NCBI RefSeq assembly: GCF_018449475.1
Contig: NZ_JAHCQH010000025.1
Span: forward strand, 17,584-81,583
Length of the DNA: 64,000 bases
DNA from: Ancylobacter radicis
Lineage (GTDB): Bacteria > Pseudomonadota > Alphaproteobacteria > Rhizobiales > Xanthobacteraceae
Direction: 5' to 3'
Shown in pieces: positions 27,399-35,633 of the stretch. Both the position numbers and the translations under genes were made by a program. Under the pieces are notes generated by a model that saw nothing but the letters and a program-made list of their open reading frames with translations, had not been told where the DNA came from and ran no database searches. Each line of letters begins with the position of its first letter. Position 1 is the stretch's first letter.

Positions 27399-28721
27399 CT
27401 AGCCGCGAATGGCTTGTGCGAGTTCGGCGAAAGGGTCGCCGCCGGGCGGGGCGTCGGCATATTGGCGCAGCGCGTCATAGATGCGCGGCACCAGCAGCAC
27501 CGCCTGATCCAGCTCGGCATCGGTGCCGGGCGTGTAGCCGCCCATGAGGCGCAGATCCTTGGTGTCCTCGAAGCGCGCGATGAGGCCGCGCAGGCGGCGG
27601 ACCAGATCGCGCTGTTCCGAGGTCCAGACCAGGTCGGCGAGGCGCGAGACCGAGCGCAGCACGTTCACCGCCGGGAAGCGGCCCTGATCGGCAATGGCGC
27701 GGTCGAGCACGATATGCCCGTCCAGCGTGCCGCGTATGGCGTCGGCGACGGGGTCATTATGGTCGTCGCCATCGACCAGCACGGAGAACACCGCCGAGAT
27801 CGAGCCGGTGCCCTCGCGCCCCGGTCCCGCCCGCTCCAGCAGGCGCGGCAGGGTGCTGAACACGCTCGGCGCATAGCCGCGCGCCACCGCCGGTTCCCCG
27901 GCGGCCAGCGCCACGTCGCGCGCGGCATGGGCGTAGCGCGTCACGCTGTCGACGATCAGCAGCACGCTGTCGCCACGGTCGCGGAAATATTCGGCCACCG
28001 CGAAGCCGGCGCGCGGGGCCAGGCGGCGCATCATCGGGCTTTCGTCGCTGGTGGCGACCACCACGACCGCGCGGTGGCGATTGGGCGCGAGCGGGCCTTC
28101 GAGGAATTCGCGCACCTCGCGTCCGCGCTCGCCGACCAGCGCGACAACGACGGTGTCGAAGCCCTCGCAGCGCGCCAGCATCGACAGCAGCGTCGACTTG
28201 CCGACGCCCGAGCCGGCGAAGATGCCGATGCGCTGGCCTTCGCAGAGCGGGGTGAACAGGTCGATCACCCGCACGCCGGTGCGCAGCGGCTTGTCGATGC
28301 GCGAGCGGTTCATCGCCTCCGGCGGGTCGGCGTCGAGCGGCATGGCGAGATCGCCGAGGATGAGCGGACCGGCCCCGTCCAGCGGCTGGCCGAGCGCGTT
28401 GATGACCCGCCCCTTCCAGCTCGGATCGGGGCGGAAGGCCAGCGCCCCGCTCTTATAGGCGGTCGCGCCCATGCCGAGCGCGACGCGTTCGTCGAACGGT
28501 TTCACCGTGGCGCCGTCCGCGTCGAGCCGCACCACCTCGCCGATCACCCGCTTGCCATCCGCCTCGACGGCCACGCATTCGCCGAGCCGCAGATGGGCGG
28601 AGAGGCCGGTCACGCGGAAATGGGTCGGTGCGACCTCGCGCACGCAGCCGCTGGCACGCACCAGCGGCACTTCGGCGAGGCCCGACATCACGGCCGCTTC
28701 CAGGCGTCGCAGCGCGTTCAC
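27399..28721 (-). CDS. fliI: Flagellum-specific export ATPase FliI
   Basis: 440 residues. Walker A (GIFAGSGVGKSTLL, about 166-179), GERGREVREF, and LLIVDSVTRYAHAARDVALAAGEP match FliI and F1-ATPase beta-type hexamers. It powers entry of export substrates into the gate. The start is a GTG at 28721, one base from the flgF stop; ATG 28688 further in would remove part of the usual N-terminal FliH-binding helix, so I keep the GTG. Confidence 0.95.
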   Translation of the reverse strand: MNALRRLEAAVMSGLAEVPLVRASGCVREVAPTHFRVTGLSAHLRLGECVAVEADGKRVIGEVVRLDADGATVKPFDERVALGMGATAYKSGALAFRPDPSWKGRVINALGQPLDGAGPLILGDLAMPLDADPPEAMNRSRIDKPLRTGVRVIDLFTPLCEGQRIGIFAGSGVGKSTLLSMLARCEGFDTVVVALVGERGREVREFLEGPLAPNRHRAVVVVATSDESPMMRRLAPRAGFAVAEYFRDRGDSVLLIVDSVTRYAHAARDVALAAGEPAVARGYAPSVFSTLPRLLERAGPGREGTGSISAVFSVLVDGDDHNDPVADAIRGTLDGHIVLDRAIADQGRFPAVNVLRSVSRLADLVWTSEQRDLVRRLRGLIARFEDTKDLRLMGGYTPGTDAELDQAVLLVPRIYDALRQYADAPPGGDPFAELAQAIRG

Positions 28722-28722
28722 G

Positions 28723-29442
28723 TCAGGACGGTCCCAGCGCGCGGATGGCCTCGGTGGTCGTGTCCTCGCCCTGCTGCACCGCCTGCGCCGCCATCTCGAA
28801 GCTGCGCTGCACGTTGATGAGCCGCGTCATTTCGAGGATCGGATCGACATTCGAGCCTTCGACATAGCCCTGACGGATGCCGAGGCTGGTGAAATCCTGC
28901 ACCACCGTCGCCGGCCGGTCGGGCACCACGGCGGAGCTGCCCTGCCGGGTCAGTTCGGCGCCGGCCGGCAGCGTGAACAGGCCGACCGTGCCGATGCGGT
29001 TGCCGGCCTGCGTCATGGCGCCGTCCGAGCCGACCGCCACCGGGCCGGCGGCGGGATCGAGGGTGATCTGCGTGCCGCCGGCATCCAGCACCGGCAGGTC
29101 ATCGACCGTGCGCAGACCGCCATTGGGGCCGATATGGAAACGTCCGTCGCGGGTGTACATGGTGCCCTGCGGGCCGGCCACGGCGAACCAGGCATCGCCC
29201 TGCGGGGCGAGGTCGAGCGGGTTGCCGGTATAGACGGCATTGCCGGCTTTCAGCGAGGTATAGCTGCCGCCTTCCGAGATGAAGGCGACATCGCCCGCCC
29301 CGGCCTGCGACAGCACGGTCTCGAACTTGACCTCTTCGGCGCGGTAGCCGGGCGTGTTCATGTTGGCGATGTTGCTGGCGATGGTCGCCATGCGGCGCTC
29401 GGCCGCCATCTGCACGGAAAGCGCGACGTAAAGGCCTGACAC
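28723..29442 (-). CDS. flgF: Proximal rod protein FlgF
   Basis: 239 residues. Rod-protein N-terminus (VALSVQMAAERRMATIASNIANMNTPGYR) and C-terminus (YVEGSNVDPILEMTRLINVQRSFEMAAQAVQ). The DLAPQGDAWFAV strand and shorter length distinguish it from FlgG at 36.8 kb. It lies three bases after the DUF1217 gene. Confidence 0.92.
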   Translation of the reverse strand: MSGLYVALSVQMAAERRMATIASNIANMNTPGYRAEEVKFETVLSQAGAGDVAFISEGGSYTSLKAGNAVYTGNPLDLAPQGDAWFAVAGPQGTMYTRDGRFHIGPNGGLRTVDDLPVLDAGGTQITLDPAAGPVAVGSDGAMTQAGNRIGTVGLFTLPAGAELTRQGSSAVVPDRPATVVQDFTSLGIRQGYVEGSNVDPILEMTRLINVQRSFEMAAQAVQQGEDTTTEAIRALGPS

Positions 29443-29445
29443 GCC

Positions 29446-30222
29446 TTAGCCTCCATATCTCAGGGTAAGCAGCGACATGGCGACGCCGGAACCGACCGTG
29501 CCGTAGCCGCCGCTGTTGAACAGAGTGAGCACCGTCGAATCCGACGCCACCTGGTCGACATCCCACCGCGCGGTGAAACGCTGGATCAGGCGGTCGAGCT
29601 TGGCCGGCTCCTTGAGCGAGGCGATGTCGAGCCGCTTCTTGACCGCCGCGGCCTGCCGGTCGATGTCGGCATTGCCCATCTCGGCGGGGAAGCCATAGAC
29701 GGTCTTCACCACCTTCCAGAGCGCCGGGTCCGCCATCAGCCCGAAGGCCGAGGTTATTTTCGGTGCCTCGCGCTTGAAGTAGAGGGCGAGACGCACGCCC
29801 TCATTCTCCGTGCCGGCATCCACTTCCAGCGACTGGCGCACATATTTGTCGACCACGTCCTGCCGCGCGGCGGCACGGGAGGTGGTCAGCGCGCCATAGG
29901 AATCGAAGTCGAACGCCTTGGCGAAGGCGGTGAAGCGTTCGTCGTTCAGCCGATTGGCGAAGGATTTCTCGTCGACGATGCCCTCGGTCAGCACCTTGCG
30001 CATATACGCCTTGGCGTGGCTCATCTCCTCAAGCCCGAACGCCTTCATCGCGTAGTTGAACACGCGCGTGTTCTTGATGAAGTCGTCGATCGACTTGATT
30101 TTCGGGATCGTCTCCTGAAAATACTTCGTCTCCAGCGCCACAATCGGCTCGGTCGCCTTCAGCTTCAGCGTCCGGTCGAGATTGCGGGTGAGCAGGCGAT
30201 AGGAATCATAGGTCGTTGCCAT
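29446..30222 (-). CDS. DUF1217 domain protein, first gene of the minus-strand flagellar arm
   Basis: 258 residues. The repeated helical pattern (IDDFIKNTRVFNYAMKAFGLEEMSHAKAYMRKVLTEG...FANRLNDERFTAFAKAFDFDSYG) is the DUF1217 family found in flagellar clusters of Hyphomicrobiales and some Rhodobacterales. No signal peptide or membrane segment. The function is unknown; its constant place among rod and hook genes suggests an assembly factor or an exported component. ATG 30222; it heads about 20 kb of co-directional genes and has the shared 28-nt module 30 bases upstream. Confidence 0.85.
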   Translation of the reverse strand: MATTYDSYRLLTRNLDRTLKLKATEPIVALETKYFQETIPKIKSIDDFIKNTRVFNYAMKAFGLEEMSHAKAYMRKVLTEGIVDEKSFANRLNDERFTAFAKAFDFDSYGALTTSRAAARQDVVDKYVRQSLEVDAGTENEGVRLALYFKREAPKITSAFGLMADPALWKVVKTVYGFPAEMGNADIDRQAAAVKKRLDIASLKEPAKLDRLIQRFTARWDVDQVASDSTVLTLFNSGGYGTVGSGVAMSLLTLRYGG

Positions 30223-30252
30223 GGCGCACCGTGCGTGTGTCCGGCCTACACC

Positions 30253-30280
30253 CTCGCCCACCAACCTTGCGCCGGGCTGG
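30253..30280 (-). promoter_or_regulatory. Flagellar upstream module, copy 1 (before DUF1217 gene)
   Basis: On the minus strand it reads CCAGCC-CGGC-GCAA-GG-TT-GGTGGG-CGAG. It ends 30 bases before the DUF1217 start codon. The same pattern with the same spacing lies before motA and flgB. Fixed position suggests a promoter or activator site for early flagellar transcription units. Only the pattern is seen; the role is inference. Confidence 0.6.
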
Positions 30281-30357
30281 AATCGGCCGCCGGACCCCGC
30301 GCCATGACCCGACGCAGCGGGCAAAACCAGGACTTACCCTTGCGGCCGCCGCGCCTG

Positions 30358-30385
30358 CCAGCCTCACGCAACCTTGCCCGCCTAG
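30358..30385 (+). promoter_or_regulatory. Flagellar upstream module, copy 2 (before motA)
   Basis: CCAGCC-TCAC-GCAA-CC-TT-GCCCGC-CTAG, ending 30 bases before the TTG start of motA. Fifteen positions are identical in all three copies (CCAGCC, GCAA, TT, C-AG). This copy and copy 1 point away from each other within the 193-base divergent region 30223-30415. Confidence 0.6.
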
Positions 30386-30415
30386 ACCCGGTCTCCACAA
30401 CGGAGGGGTATCGCT

Positions 30416-31300
30416 TTGGGCATCTTGATTGGCATCATCCTGGGGTTCGCCTCGATCGCCGGCGGCTTCGTGGCCATGGGCGGACACCTTGAGGTGATCT
30501 GGCAACCCTTTGAATATGTGATCATTTTCGGCATCGCCTTTGCCACCTTCATCATCGCCAACCCGATGTCGACGATCAAGGACACCGGCAAGGCGATGGT
30601 CCAGTCCTTCTCAGGCAAGGGCCCCAAGCGCCAGGACTTCCTGCACCTGCTCGGCCTGCTCTATGCGCTGATGCGCGAGCTGCGCACCAAGCCGCGCAAC
30701 GAGGTCGAGGGTCACATCGACGACCCCACCAATTCGCCGCTGTTCCAGCACTTCCCGGACATTCTGAAGGACAAGGAACTGACCGGGTTCATCTGCGACT
30801 ATGCGCGCCTGATCGTCATCGGCAATGCCCGCTCGCACGAGATCGAGGGGCTGATGGAACAGGAAATCTCGACCATCAAGAAATACAAGACCAAGCCGGC
30901 CAGTGCGCTCAGCACGGTGGCCGAGGGCATGCCGGCGATCGGCATCTGCGCGGCGGTGCTCGGCATCGTCAAGGCGATGGGCGCCATCGACCAGTCGCCG
31001 GAAATCCTCGGCCACTACATCGCCTCGGCGCTGGTTGGCACGCTGATCGGCATCTACGCCTCCTACGCGATCCTCGGGCCGATGGCGCACAGCATCAAGA
31101 TCATGCGCGAGAAGCAGTGCCAGCCCTACATCATCGTGAAGCAGTCGCTGATCGCCTACATGAACGGGGCGCTGCCGCAGATCGCGCTGGAGCACGGGCG
31201 CAAGACGATTTCCTCGGGCGAGCGGCCGACCATCGACGAGGTCGAGGCCGAAGCGATCACCAACGTCCCGAACCTCTCGGCCATGGCACAGGCGGCCTGA
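30416..31300 (+). CDS. motA: Flagellar motor stator protein MotA
   Basis: 294 residues. Four transmembrane helices (about 2-20, 25-50, 168-190, 200-222), with the cytosolic loop between helices 2 and 3 holding the charged region KPRNEVEGHIDDP that meets FliG. TVAEGMPAIGICAAVLGIVKAMGAI and the LVGTLIGIYASYAILGP helices are classical MotA. With MotB it forms the proton channel. The start is TTG at 30416, preceded by GGAGGGG 7 bases upstream; no in-frame ATG gives a complete first helix. motB lies 16 kb away at 46.5 kb. Confidence 0.96.
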   Translation: MGILIGIILGFASIAGGFVAMGGHLEVIWQPFEYVIIFGIAFATFIIANPMSTIKDTGKAMVQSFSGKGPKRQDFLHLLGLLYALMRELRTKPRNEVEGHIDDPTNSPLFQHFPDILKDKELTGFICDYARLIVIGNARSHEIEGLMEQEISTIKKYKTKPASALSTVAEGMPAIGICAAVLGIVKAMGAIDQSPEILGHYIASALVGTLIGIYASYAILGPMAHSIKIMREKQCQPYIIVKQSLIAYMNGALPQIALEHGRKTISSGERPTIDEVEAEAITNVPNLSAMAQAA

Positions 31301-31303
31301 GCG

Positions 31304-32248
31304 ATGAACATGCAGTCCGGCTCCCCCAACGGCTCCCCGACCGACATCCGCAACCTGCTGCTCGACGCGGCCGGGCTGTCGCTCGACAAGCTGCCGATGC
31401 TCAACGTCATCTTCGACCGCATGGCGACGCAATGCGCGGAAAGCCTGCGCCAGCTCGTCGCCTCGCAGGCCTATTACTCGCTCAGCGATGTCGAGAGCGG
31501 GCGCATCGGCGACGTCCTCGACAGCTATGAAGGCATGGCCGTGGTGGGCGTGTTCCACTCACCCGAATGGGACAGCCACGCCATCGTCGGCTTCGATCGC
31601 GACTTCATCTTCACCATGGTGGAAGTGCTGTTCGGGGCGGATGGCTCCGAGCCGCCGGTCGATGACGAGCGGTCCTTCTCCAATATCGAGATGCGCATCG
31701 CCCAGGCGCTGTTCGAGCAGATGGCCAAGGCCCTGCAAAGTGCCTTCTCGCTGGTCAGCAAGGCGACCTTCAAGTTCCAGCGGCACGAGACGCGCATGGA
31801 TTTTGCCGTCATCGGGCGGCGCAACAATCTGGCCATCTGCGCCAAGTTCCTGCTTCAGGCGATCAATCGCGGCGGCGAGATGTTCGTGCTGATCCCGCAA
31901 GGCGCCCTCACCCCCCTGCGCCAGCAGCTCGCCAGCACCACGGCGGGCGAATCGGCGCCGAGCGATCCGGTGTGGAGCAAGCACATTCGCGGCGAGGTGC
32001 AGCGCACCGAGGTGCGGCTGCGCGCGGTGCTGGAGCAGCGCGAGATCACGCTCGGCGAGGCCGCCGCGCTGGAAGTCGGGCAGATCCTGACCCTGCAGGC
32101 GACGCCGCGCAGCCGGGTGAAGCTGGAGAGCACCGAGGAAGGCCTGTTCTGGTGCAGCCTCGGGCAAGCCGAGGGTGCGTATGTGTTGCGCATCGAAGAT
32201 GCCGTCGATCAGGCCCAGGAGTTCCTCGATGATATTCTCCCCCGGTGA
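31304..32248 (+). CDS. fliM: Flagellar motor switch protein FliM
   Basis: 314 residues. CheC-like middle domain (about 45-215: FDRMATQCAESLRQL, SPEWDSHAIVGFDRDFIFTMVEVLFG), then a SpoA domain near 225-300 (EVQRTEVRLRAVLEQREITLGEAAALEVGQIL). It lacks the typical N-terminal CheY-binding peptide with its LSQxEIDALL motif: the N-terminus is MNMQSGSPNGSPTDIRNLLL. Part of the C-ring. Three bases after motA, and its end overlaps the next gene by 20 bases. Confidence 0.92.
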   Translation: MNMQSGSPNGSPTDIRNLLLDAAGLSLDKLPMLNVIFDRMATQCAESLRQLVASQAYYSLSDVESGRIGDVLDSYEGMAVVGVFHSPEWDSHAIVGFDRDFIFTMVEVLFGADGSEPPVDDERSFSNIEMRIAQALFEQMAKALQSAFSLVSKATFKFQRHETRMDFAVIGRRNNLAICAKFLLQAINRGGEMFVLIPQGALTPLRQQLASTTAGESAPSDPVWSKHIRGEVQRTEVRLRAVLEQREITLGEAAALEVGQILTLQATPRSRVKLESTEEGLFWCSLGQAEGAYVLRIEDAVDQAQEFLDDILPR

Positions 32249-32567
32249 GGCCGTGCTGTTCGTCGCCCTCGTGGTGACCAGCGTCTGCGTGGTGCTGATG
32301 TATCGCAAGCTGGGCGCCCTCTCCGCCTATCAGCGCGATTACCGCGTGGCGCTCGACGACAGCGCCAACGCCCTGCACCACGCGCGCAACGCGATGGCGC
32401 TCTTGAACGATGACAGCCGCGAGCTGCTCATGCTGCTCTCCCACAAGATCCAGGATGCCGAAACGCTGCTCTGGCGCCTCGAACATGCGCAGAACGCGGC
32501 CCGCAACGGCAAGCCCGGCGCCGGCCCGGCCGGCAGTCCCCCTCCCGCTCCCAAGGTGAAGCCATGA
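32229..32567 (+). CDS. Small membrane-anchored protein of unknown function between fliM and fliN
   Basis: 112 residues, not recognised. One N-terminal transmembrane helix (about 7-27, VLFVALVVTSVCVVLMY), then a charged helical stretch (about 35-90) likely to form a coiled coil, and a Gly/Pro tail. Start ATG 32229 lies inside the end of fliM (20-base overlap), and its stop overlaps the fliN start as ATGA. This tight coupling suggests a protein made with the C-ring subunits; a link between switch and membrane is conceivable but is inference. Confidence 0.7.
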   Translation: MIFSPGEAVLFVALVVTSVCVVLMYRKLGALSAYQRDYRVALDDSANALHHARNAMALLNDDSRELLMLLSHKIQDAETLLWRLEHAQNAARNGKPGAGPAGSPPPAPKVKP

Positions 32568-32893
32568 CCGAAACCTTCGCGCCCGAACCCATCACCGGCG
32601 GCGGCTCTGTCGAGGAGACCTTCGCCGGCCGCGGCCTCGATTCCCTGCTGCGCGTTTCCGTGACGATGCAGGTCGTGCTCGGCTCGGCCAATCTCCCGGT
32701 CGCCCAGCTCATGAAGCTCGGCCGCGGCGCCATCGTGCCGCTCGACCGCCGCGTCGGCGAGCCGGTGGATGTGGTGGTGAACGGCCGCATCCTGGCCCGC
32801 GGCGAAGTCGTCGTGGTCGATGAGGACAATTCGCGCTTCGGCGTTTCCCTGACCGAGATCGTCGGGGCCGCGGGCAACGACTCGAACCGCTGA
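32564..32893 (+). CDS. fliN: Flagellar motor switch protein FliN
   Basis: 109 residues. The SpoA domain covers about 30-105: LRVSVTMQVVLGSANLPVAQLMKLGRGAIVPLDRRVGEPVDVVVNGRILARGEVVVVDEDNSRFGVSLTEIV. It is the C-ring base component with FliM and FliG. Start overlaps the previous stop (ATGA). Confidence 0.96.
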   Translation: MTETFAPEPITGGGSVEETFAGRGLDSLLRVSVTMQVVLGSANLPVAQLMKLGRGAIVPLDRRVGEPVDVVVNGRILARGEVVVVDEDNSRFGVSLTEIVGAAGNDSNR

Positions 32894-32906
32894 TCGGGAG
32901 CCGTAA

Positions 32907-33938
32907 ATGGCCGTAGCTCCCACGGTGCGGGGCGTCAGCAACCGCCCCCTGCACGGCGTCGATCGTGTGGCCGCCCTGCTCATGACCATGGGCAAGCCGG
33001 CCGCGGCGCGCCTCATGAAACATTTCGAGCCGGACGAGATCCGGCTCATCACCCGCACCATCGCCGAGATGCGCCCCGTGACCACCCATCAGGTGGAAAT
33101 GGCCATCGAGGAATTCGCCGCCCAGTTCGTCGCCGGCGCCAATATCGGCGGTTCGGCGAGCGATGTGGAGCGTCTGCTCGCCGGCGTGCTGCCGCCCGAT
33201 CAGATCAGCGAGATCATGAACGATGTGCTGGGCGCGGCCAACCACTCGATCTGGGATCGCATCTCCGGCGTCACGGAAGGCACCATCGCGACCTATGTGA
33301 TGAAGGAACATCCGCAGATCGCGGCGCTGATCCTGTCCAAGGTGAAGCCCAACTGCGCCGCCAAGGTGCTCGGCCATCTGCCGGAGGAGATGCGCAACGG
33401 CGTGATGCGCCGCATGCTCGCCTTCAAGCCGATCGTCGACGAGACCATGCGCATCATCGAGAGCACGATCCATGAGGACTTCATGGTCAATCTCGCGCGC
33501 AATGCCGGCTCCGACACCCATGCCCGCATCGCCGACATCATCAACAAGATGGAGCGCAACGACATGGAGAACGTGCTCACCAGCCTGTCCTCCACGCGCC
33601 CCAAATCGGCGGAAATCCTCAAGGGTCTGCTGTTCACCTTCGACGACATCATCAACCTGCCGCCGCGCGCGCGGACCTCGCTGTTCGACCAGGTGCCGAA
33701 CGACAAGACCGTGCTGGCGCTGAAGGGAACGGACCCGGAATTCCGCGAGACCATCCTGCAATCGCTCGGCTCGCGCGTGCGCCGCATGGTCGAGCAGGAG
33801 CTGTCGACCAGCGAGCCGGCGGCCGCGCGCGACGTCGCCGAGGCGCGGCGCGTCATCACCGACCTCGCGCTGGAAATGGCGGGTCGCGGCGAAATCGAGC
33901 TGAACTCCGGCGGTGAGGAAGACGCCTATGTGCGCTAG
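32907..33938 (+). CDS. fliG: Flagellar motor switch protein FliG
   Basis: 343 residues. All three armadillo-like domains are present. The middle EHPQ motif (MKEHPQIAALIL, about 132-143) and the C-terminal torque helix region (SRVRRMVEQELSTSEPAAARDVAEARRVITDLALEMAGRGEIEL) with the charged residues that meet MotA are intact. FliG joins the C-ring to the MS-ring protein FliF. Confidence 0.97.
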   Translation: MAVAPTVRGVSNRPLHGVDRVAALLMTMGKPAAARLMKHFEPDEIRLITRTIAEMRPVTTHQVEMAIEEFAAQFVAGANIGGSASDVERLLAGVLPPDQISEIMNDVLGAANHSIWDRISGVTEGTIATYVMKEHPQIAALILSKVKPNCAAKVLGHLPEEMRNGVMRRMLAFKPIVDETMRIIESTIHEDFMVNLARNAGSDTHARIADIINKMERNDMENVLTSLSSTRPKSAEILKGLLFTFDDIINLPPRARTSLFDQVPNDKTVLALKGTDPEFRETILQSLGSRVRRMVEQELSTSEPAAARDVAEARRVITDLALEMAGRGEIELNSGGEEDAYVR

Positions 33939-33961
33939 TACTCGCCAGGTCCGAGGATGCT

Positions 33962-35038
33962 ATGTCCGAGGATAACGACAAGGAAAGTAAAACCGAGGAA
34001 GCCAGCGAAAAGAAGATCTCCGACGCAGTGGAAAAGGGAAACATCCCCTTTTCCAAGGAAGCCACGCTGTTTGCGTCCCTCATGGGCATTCTCGTCTCGC
34101 TCAGCTTCTTCGCCGGGCCGCAGAGCGCCGCGCTGACGCAGGGACTGGCGCGCTTCATCGACAATCCCGGCGGCTTTCGCCTGACCACCAGCGAGGACGC
34201 GACGAATATCCTCTGGATGGCCTTCGACGTCGGCGCGCGCTTCCTGCTGCCCATCGTCATCGTCCTCTCGGTCGCCGGCGTGGTCGCTGCGCTGGCGCAG
34301 AACACCCCGCGCATGGTCGGCGAGCGGATCCGCCCGCAATGGTCGCGCGTCTCCCCGATGGGCGGCTGGAAGCGCCTGTTCGGGCGGCAGGGGCAGATGG
34401 AATTCCTGAAATCGCTGTTCAAGTTCGGCGCGATTTCGCTGGTCTGCGGCCTGCTGCTGTTCTCCGGCCAGGACAGCATCACCGCGGCCCTGTCGAGCGA
34501 TCCGGTGCTGGTGCCCTCGATGCTGCTCGGTCTCGCCGTGCGGCTGATCTCCGCCGTGTGCGTGGCCACCATCGCGCTGGTCGGTGTCGATCTGGTCTGG
34601 TCGCGCCTGCACTGGAAGGCCGAGCTGCGCATGACCAAGCAGGAGGTGAAGGACGAGTTCAAGCAGGCCGAGGGCGACCCCATGGTCAAGGCGCGCATCC
34701 GCTCGATCGCCCAGGAGCGCGCCCGCCACCGCATGATGAACGCGGTGCCGCGCGCCTCCATCGTGCTCGCCAACCCCACCCATTACGCCATCGCGCTCTA
34801 TTACGACCGGCAGAAGGGCGGCGCGCCGCTGGTGCTCGCCAAGGGCACCGACCTGATCGCGCTGAAAATCCGCTCCGTCGCCGAGAGCCACGGCATTCCC
34901 GTCGTCGAGGACCGCGCCTTGGTGCGCGCCATGTACGACGCCATCGAGGTCGACCAGTGGATTCCGGCGGAATTCTACCGGCCGATCGCCAAGATCCTCT
35001 ATTTCATCTACGCACGAGGCAAGAATGCCAAAAGCTGA
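33962..35038 (+). CDS. flhB: Flagellar export switch protein FlhB
   Basis: 358 residues. Four-helix membrane part, then a cytosolic domain with the self-cleaving NPTH motif (Asn271-Pro272: LANPTHYAIALYY). It controls the change from rod/hook to filament export, working with FliK. CGAGGA precedes the ATG. It overlaps the following gene by 14 bases. Confidence 0.97.
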   Translation: MSEDNDKESKTEEASEKKISDAVEKGNIPFSKEATLFASLMGILVSLSFFAGPQSAALTQGLARFIDNPGGFRLTTSEDATNILWMAFDVGARFLLPIVIVLSVAGVVAALAQNTPRMVGERIRPQWSRVSPMGGWKRLFGRQGQMEFLKSLFKFGAISLVCGLLLFSGQDSITAALSSDPVLVPSMLLGLAVRLISAVCVATIALVGVDLVWSRLHWKAELRMTKQEVKDEFKQAEGDPMVKARIRSIAQERARHRMMNAVPRASIVLANPTHYAIALYYDRQKGGAPLVLAKGTDLIALKIRSVAESHGIPVVEDRALVRAMYDAIEVDQWIPAEFYRPIAKILYFIYARGKNAKS

Positions 35039-35483
35039 TGGCGCTTTCCGCCTCGACAAGCAGGCCCTGCCCCCGCTCGCCCTGCTGCCCTATGAGAAAC
35101 TGCTCGGCGACACGCTGCGCGGCTTTCTCAGCGAGCTGTTCTTCACCAGCGCCGGCGTGGTCATGGCCTATATCAGCCGCCGCCAGGACGAGAACATCCA
35201 GGATCTCATCGCCTCCTCGGCCGAGCTGTTTCTCAAGCCCGGCCTGCTGCATTACGGCCGCCACGCCGCCATCGAGAGCGACTGGGGCACCCCGCCCAAT
35301 GTCAGCATCAGCATGGTGCTGCGCCAGGCGACGCTCACCGCCGCCTTCCGCGTGGTGTTCGACGACAGCGCCATCGGCGTGCATATCGACCGCATCGACT
35401 TCACCGGCGGCCCCGCCTCGGCCGATGACAATCTCCAGCGTTTCGCCACCGCCCTTGCCGCCGCCCGGCTCGCCGGGAACTAG
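35025..35483 (+). CDS. Uncharacterised protein encoded directly after flhB
   Basis: 152 residues, not recognised. No signal peptide or membrane helix. A helical first half (YEKLLGDTLRGFLSELFFTSAGVVMAYISRRQDENIQDLIASS) and a strand-rich second half (VSISMVLRQATLTAAFRVVFDDSAIGVHIDRIDF). It overlaps flhB by 14 bases and ends the motA-flhB transcription unit, so it is probably involved in flagellar assembly. The stop at 35483 is followed by a 150-base gap with an inverted repeat and the flgB promoter-like module. Confidence 0.72.
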   Translation: MPKADGAFRLDKQALPPLALLPYEKLLGDTLRGFLSELFFTSAGVVMAYISRRQDENIQDLIASSAELFLKPGLLHYGRHAAIESDWGTPPNVSISMVLRQATLTAAFRVVFDDSAIGVHIDRIDFTGGPASADDNLQRFATALAAARLAGN

Positions 35484-35518
35484 GCGGGGACCGAGCGGGA
35501 GCCAGCGGCGGCCGGCCT

Positions 35519-35546
35519 GATAATCCTTTCCCTTTAAAGGATTATC
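35519..35546. repeat. AT-rich 11-bp inverted repeat upstream of flgB
   Basis: GATAATCCTTT at 35519-35529 pairs perfectly with AAAGGATTATC at 35536-35546 (6-base spacer). It stands out in a very GC-rich region between the flhB unit and flgB, 31 bases before the shared 28-nt module. There is no T-run after it, so an operator is as likely as a terminator. Confidence 0.6.
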
Positions 35547-35576
35547 TCAAAACTCCCCCCGCCCCGGCGGCCTGCG

Positions 35577-35604
35577 CCAGCCTCGTGCAAGGTTCTGTCC
35601 CTAG
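35577..35604 (+). promoter_or_regulatory. Flagellar upstream module, copy 3 (before flgB)
   Basis: CCAGCC-TCGT-GCAA-GG-TT-CTGTCC-CTAG, ending 29 bases before the TTG start of flgB. Closest to the motA copy (shares also TC after CCAGCC and the full CTAG). See copies at 30253 and 30358. Confidence 0.6.
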
Positions 35605-35633
35605 GGTGCTCCCATCGCAATGCGGAGCGTCTC

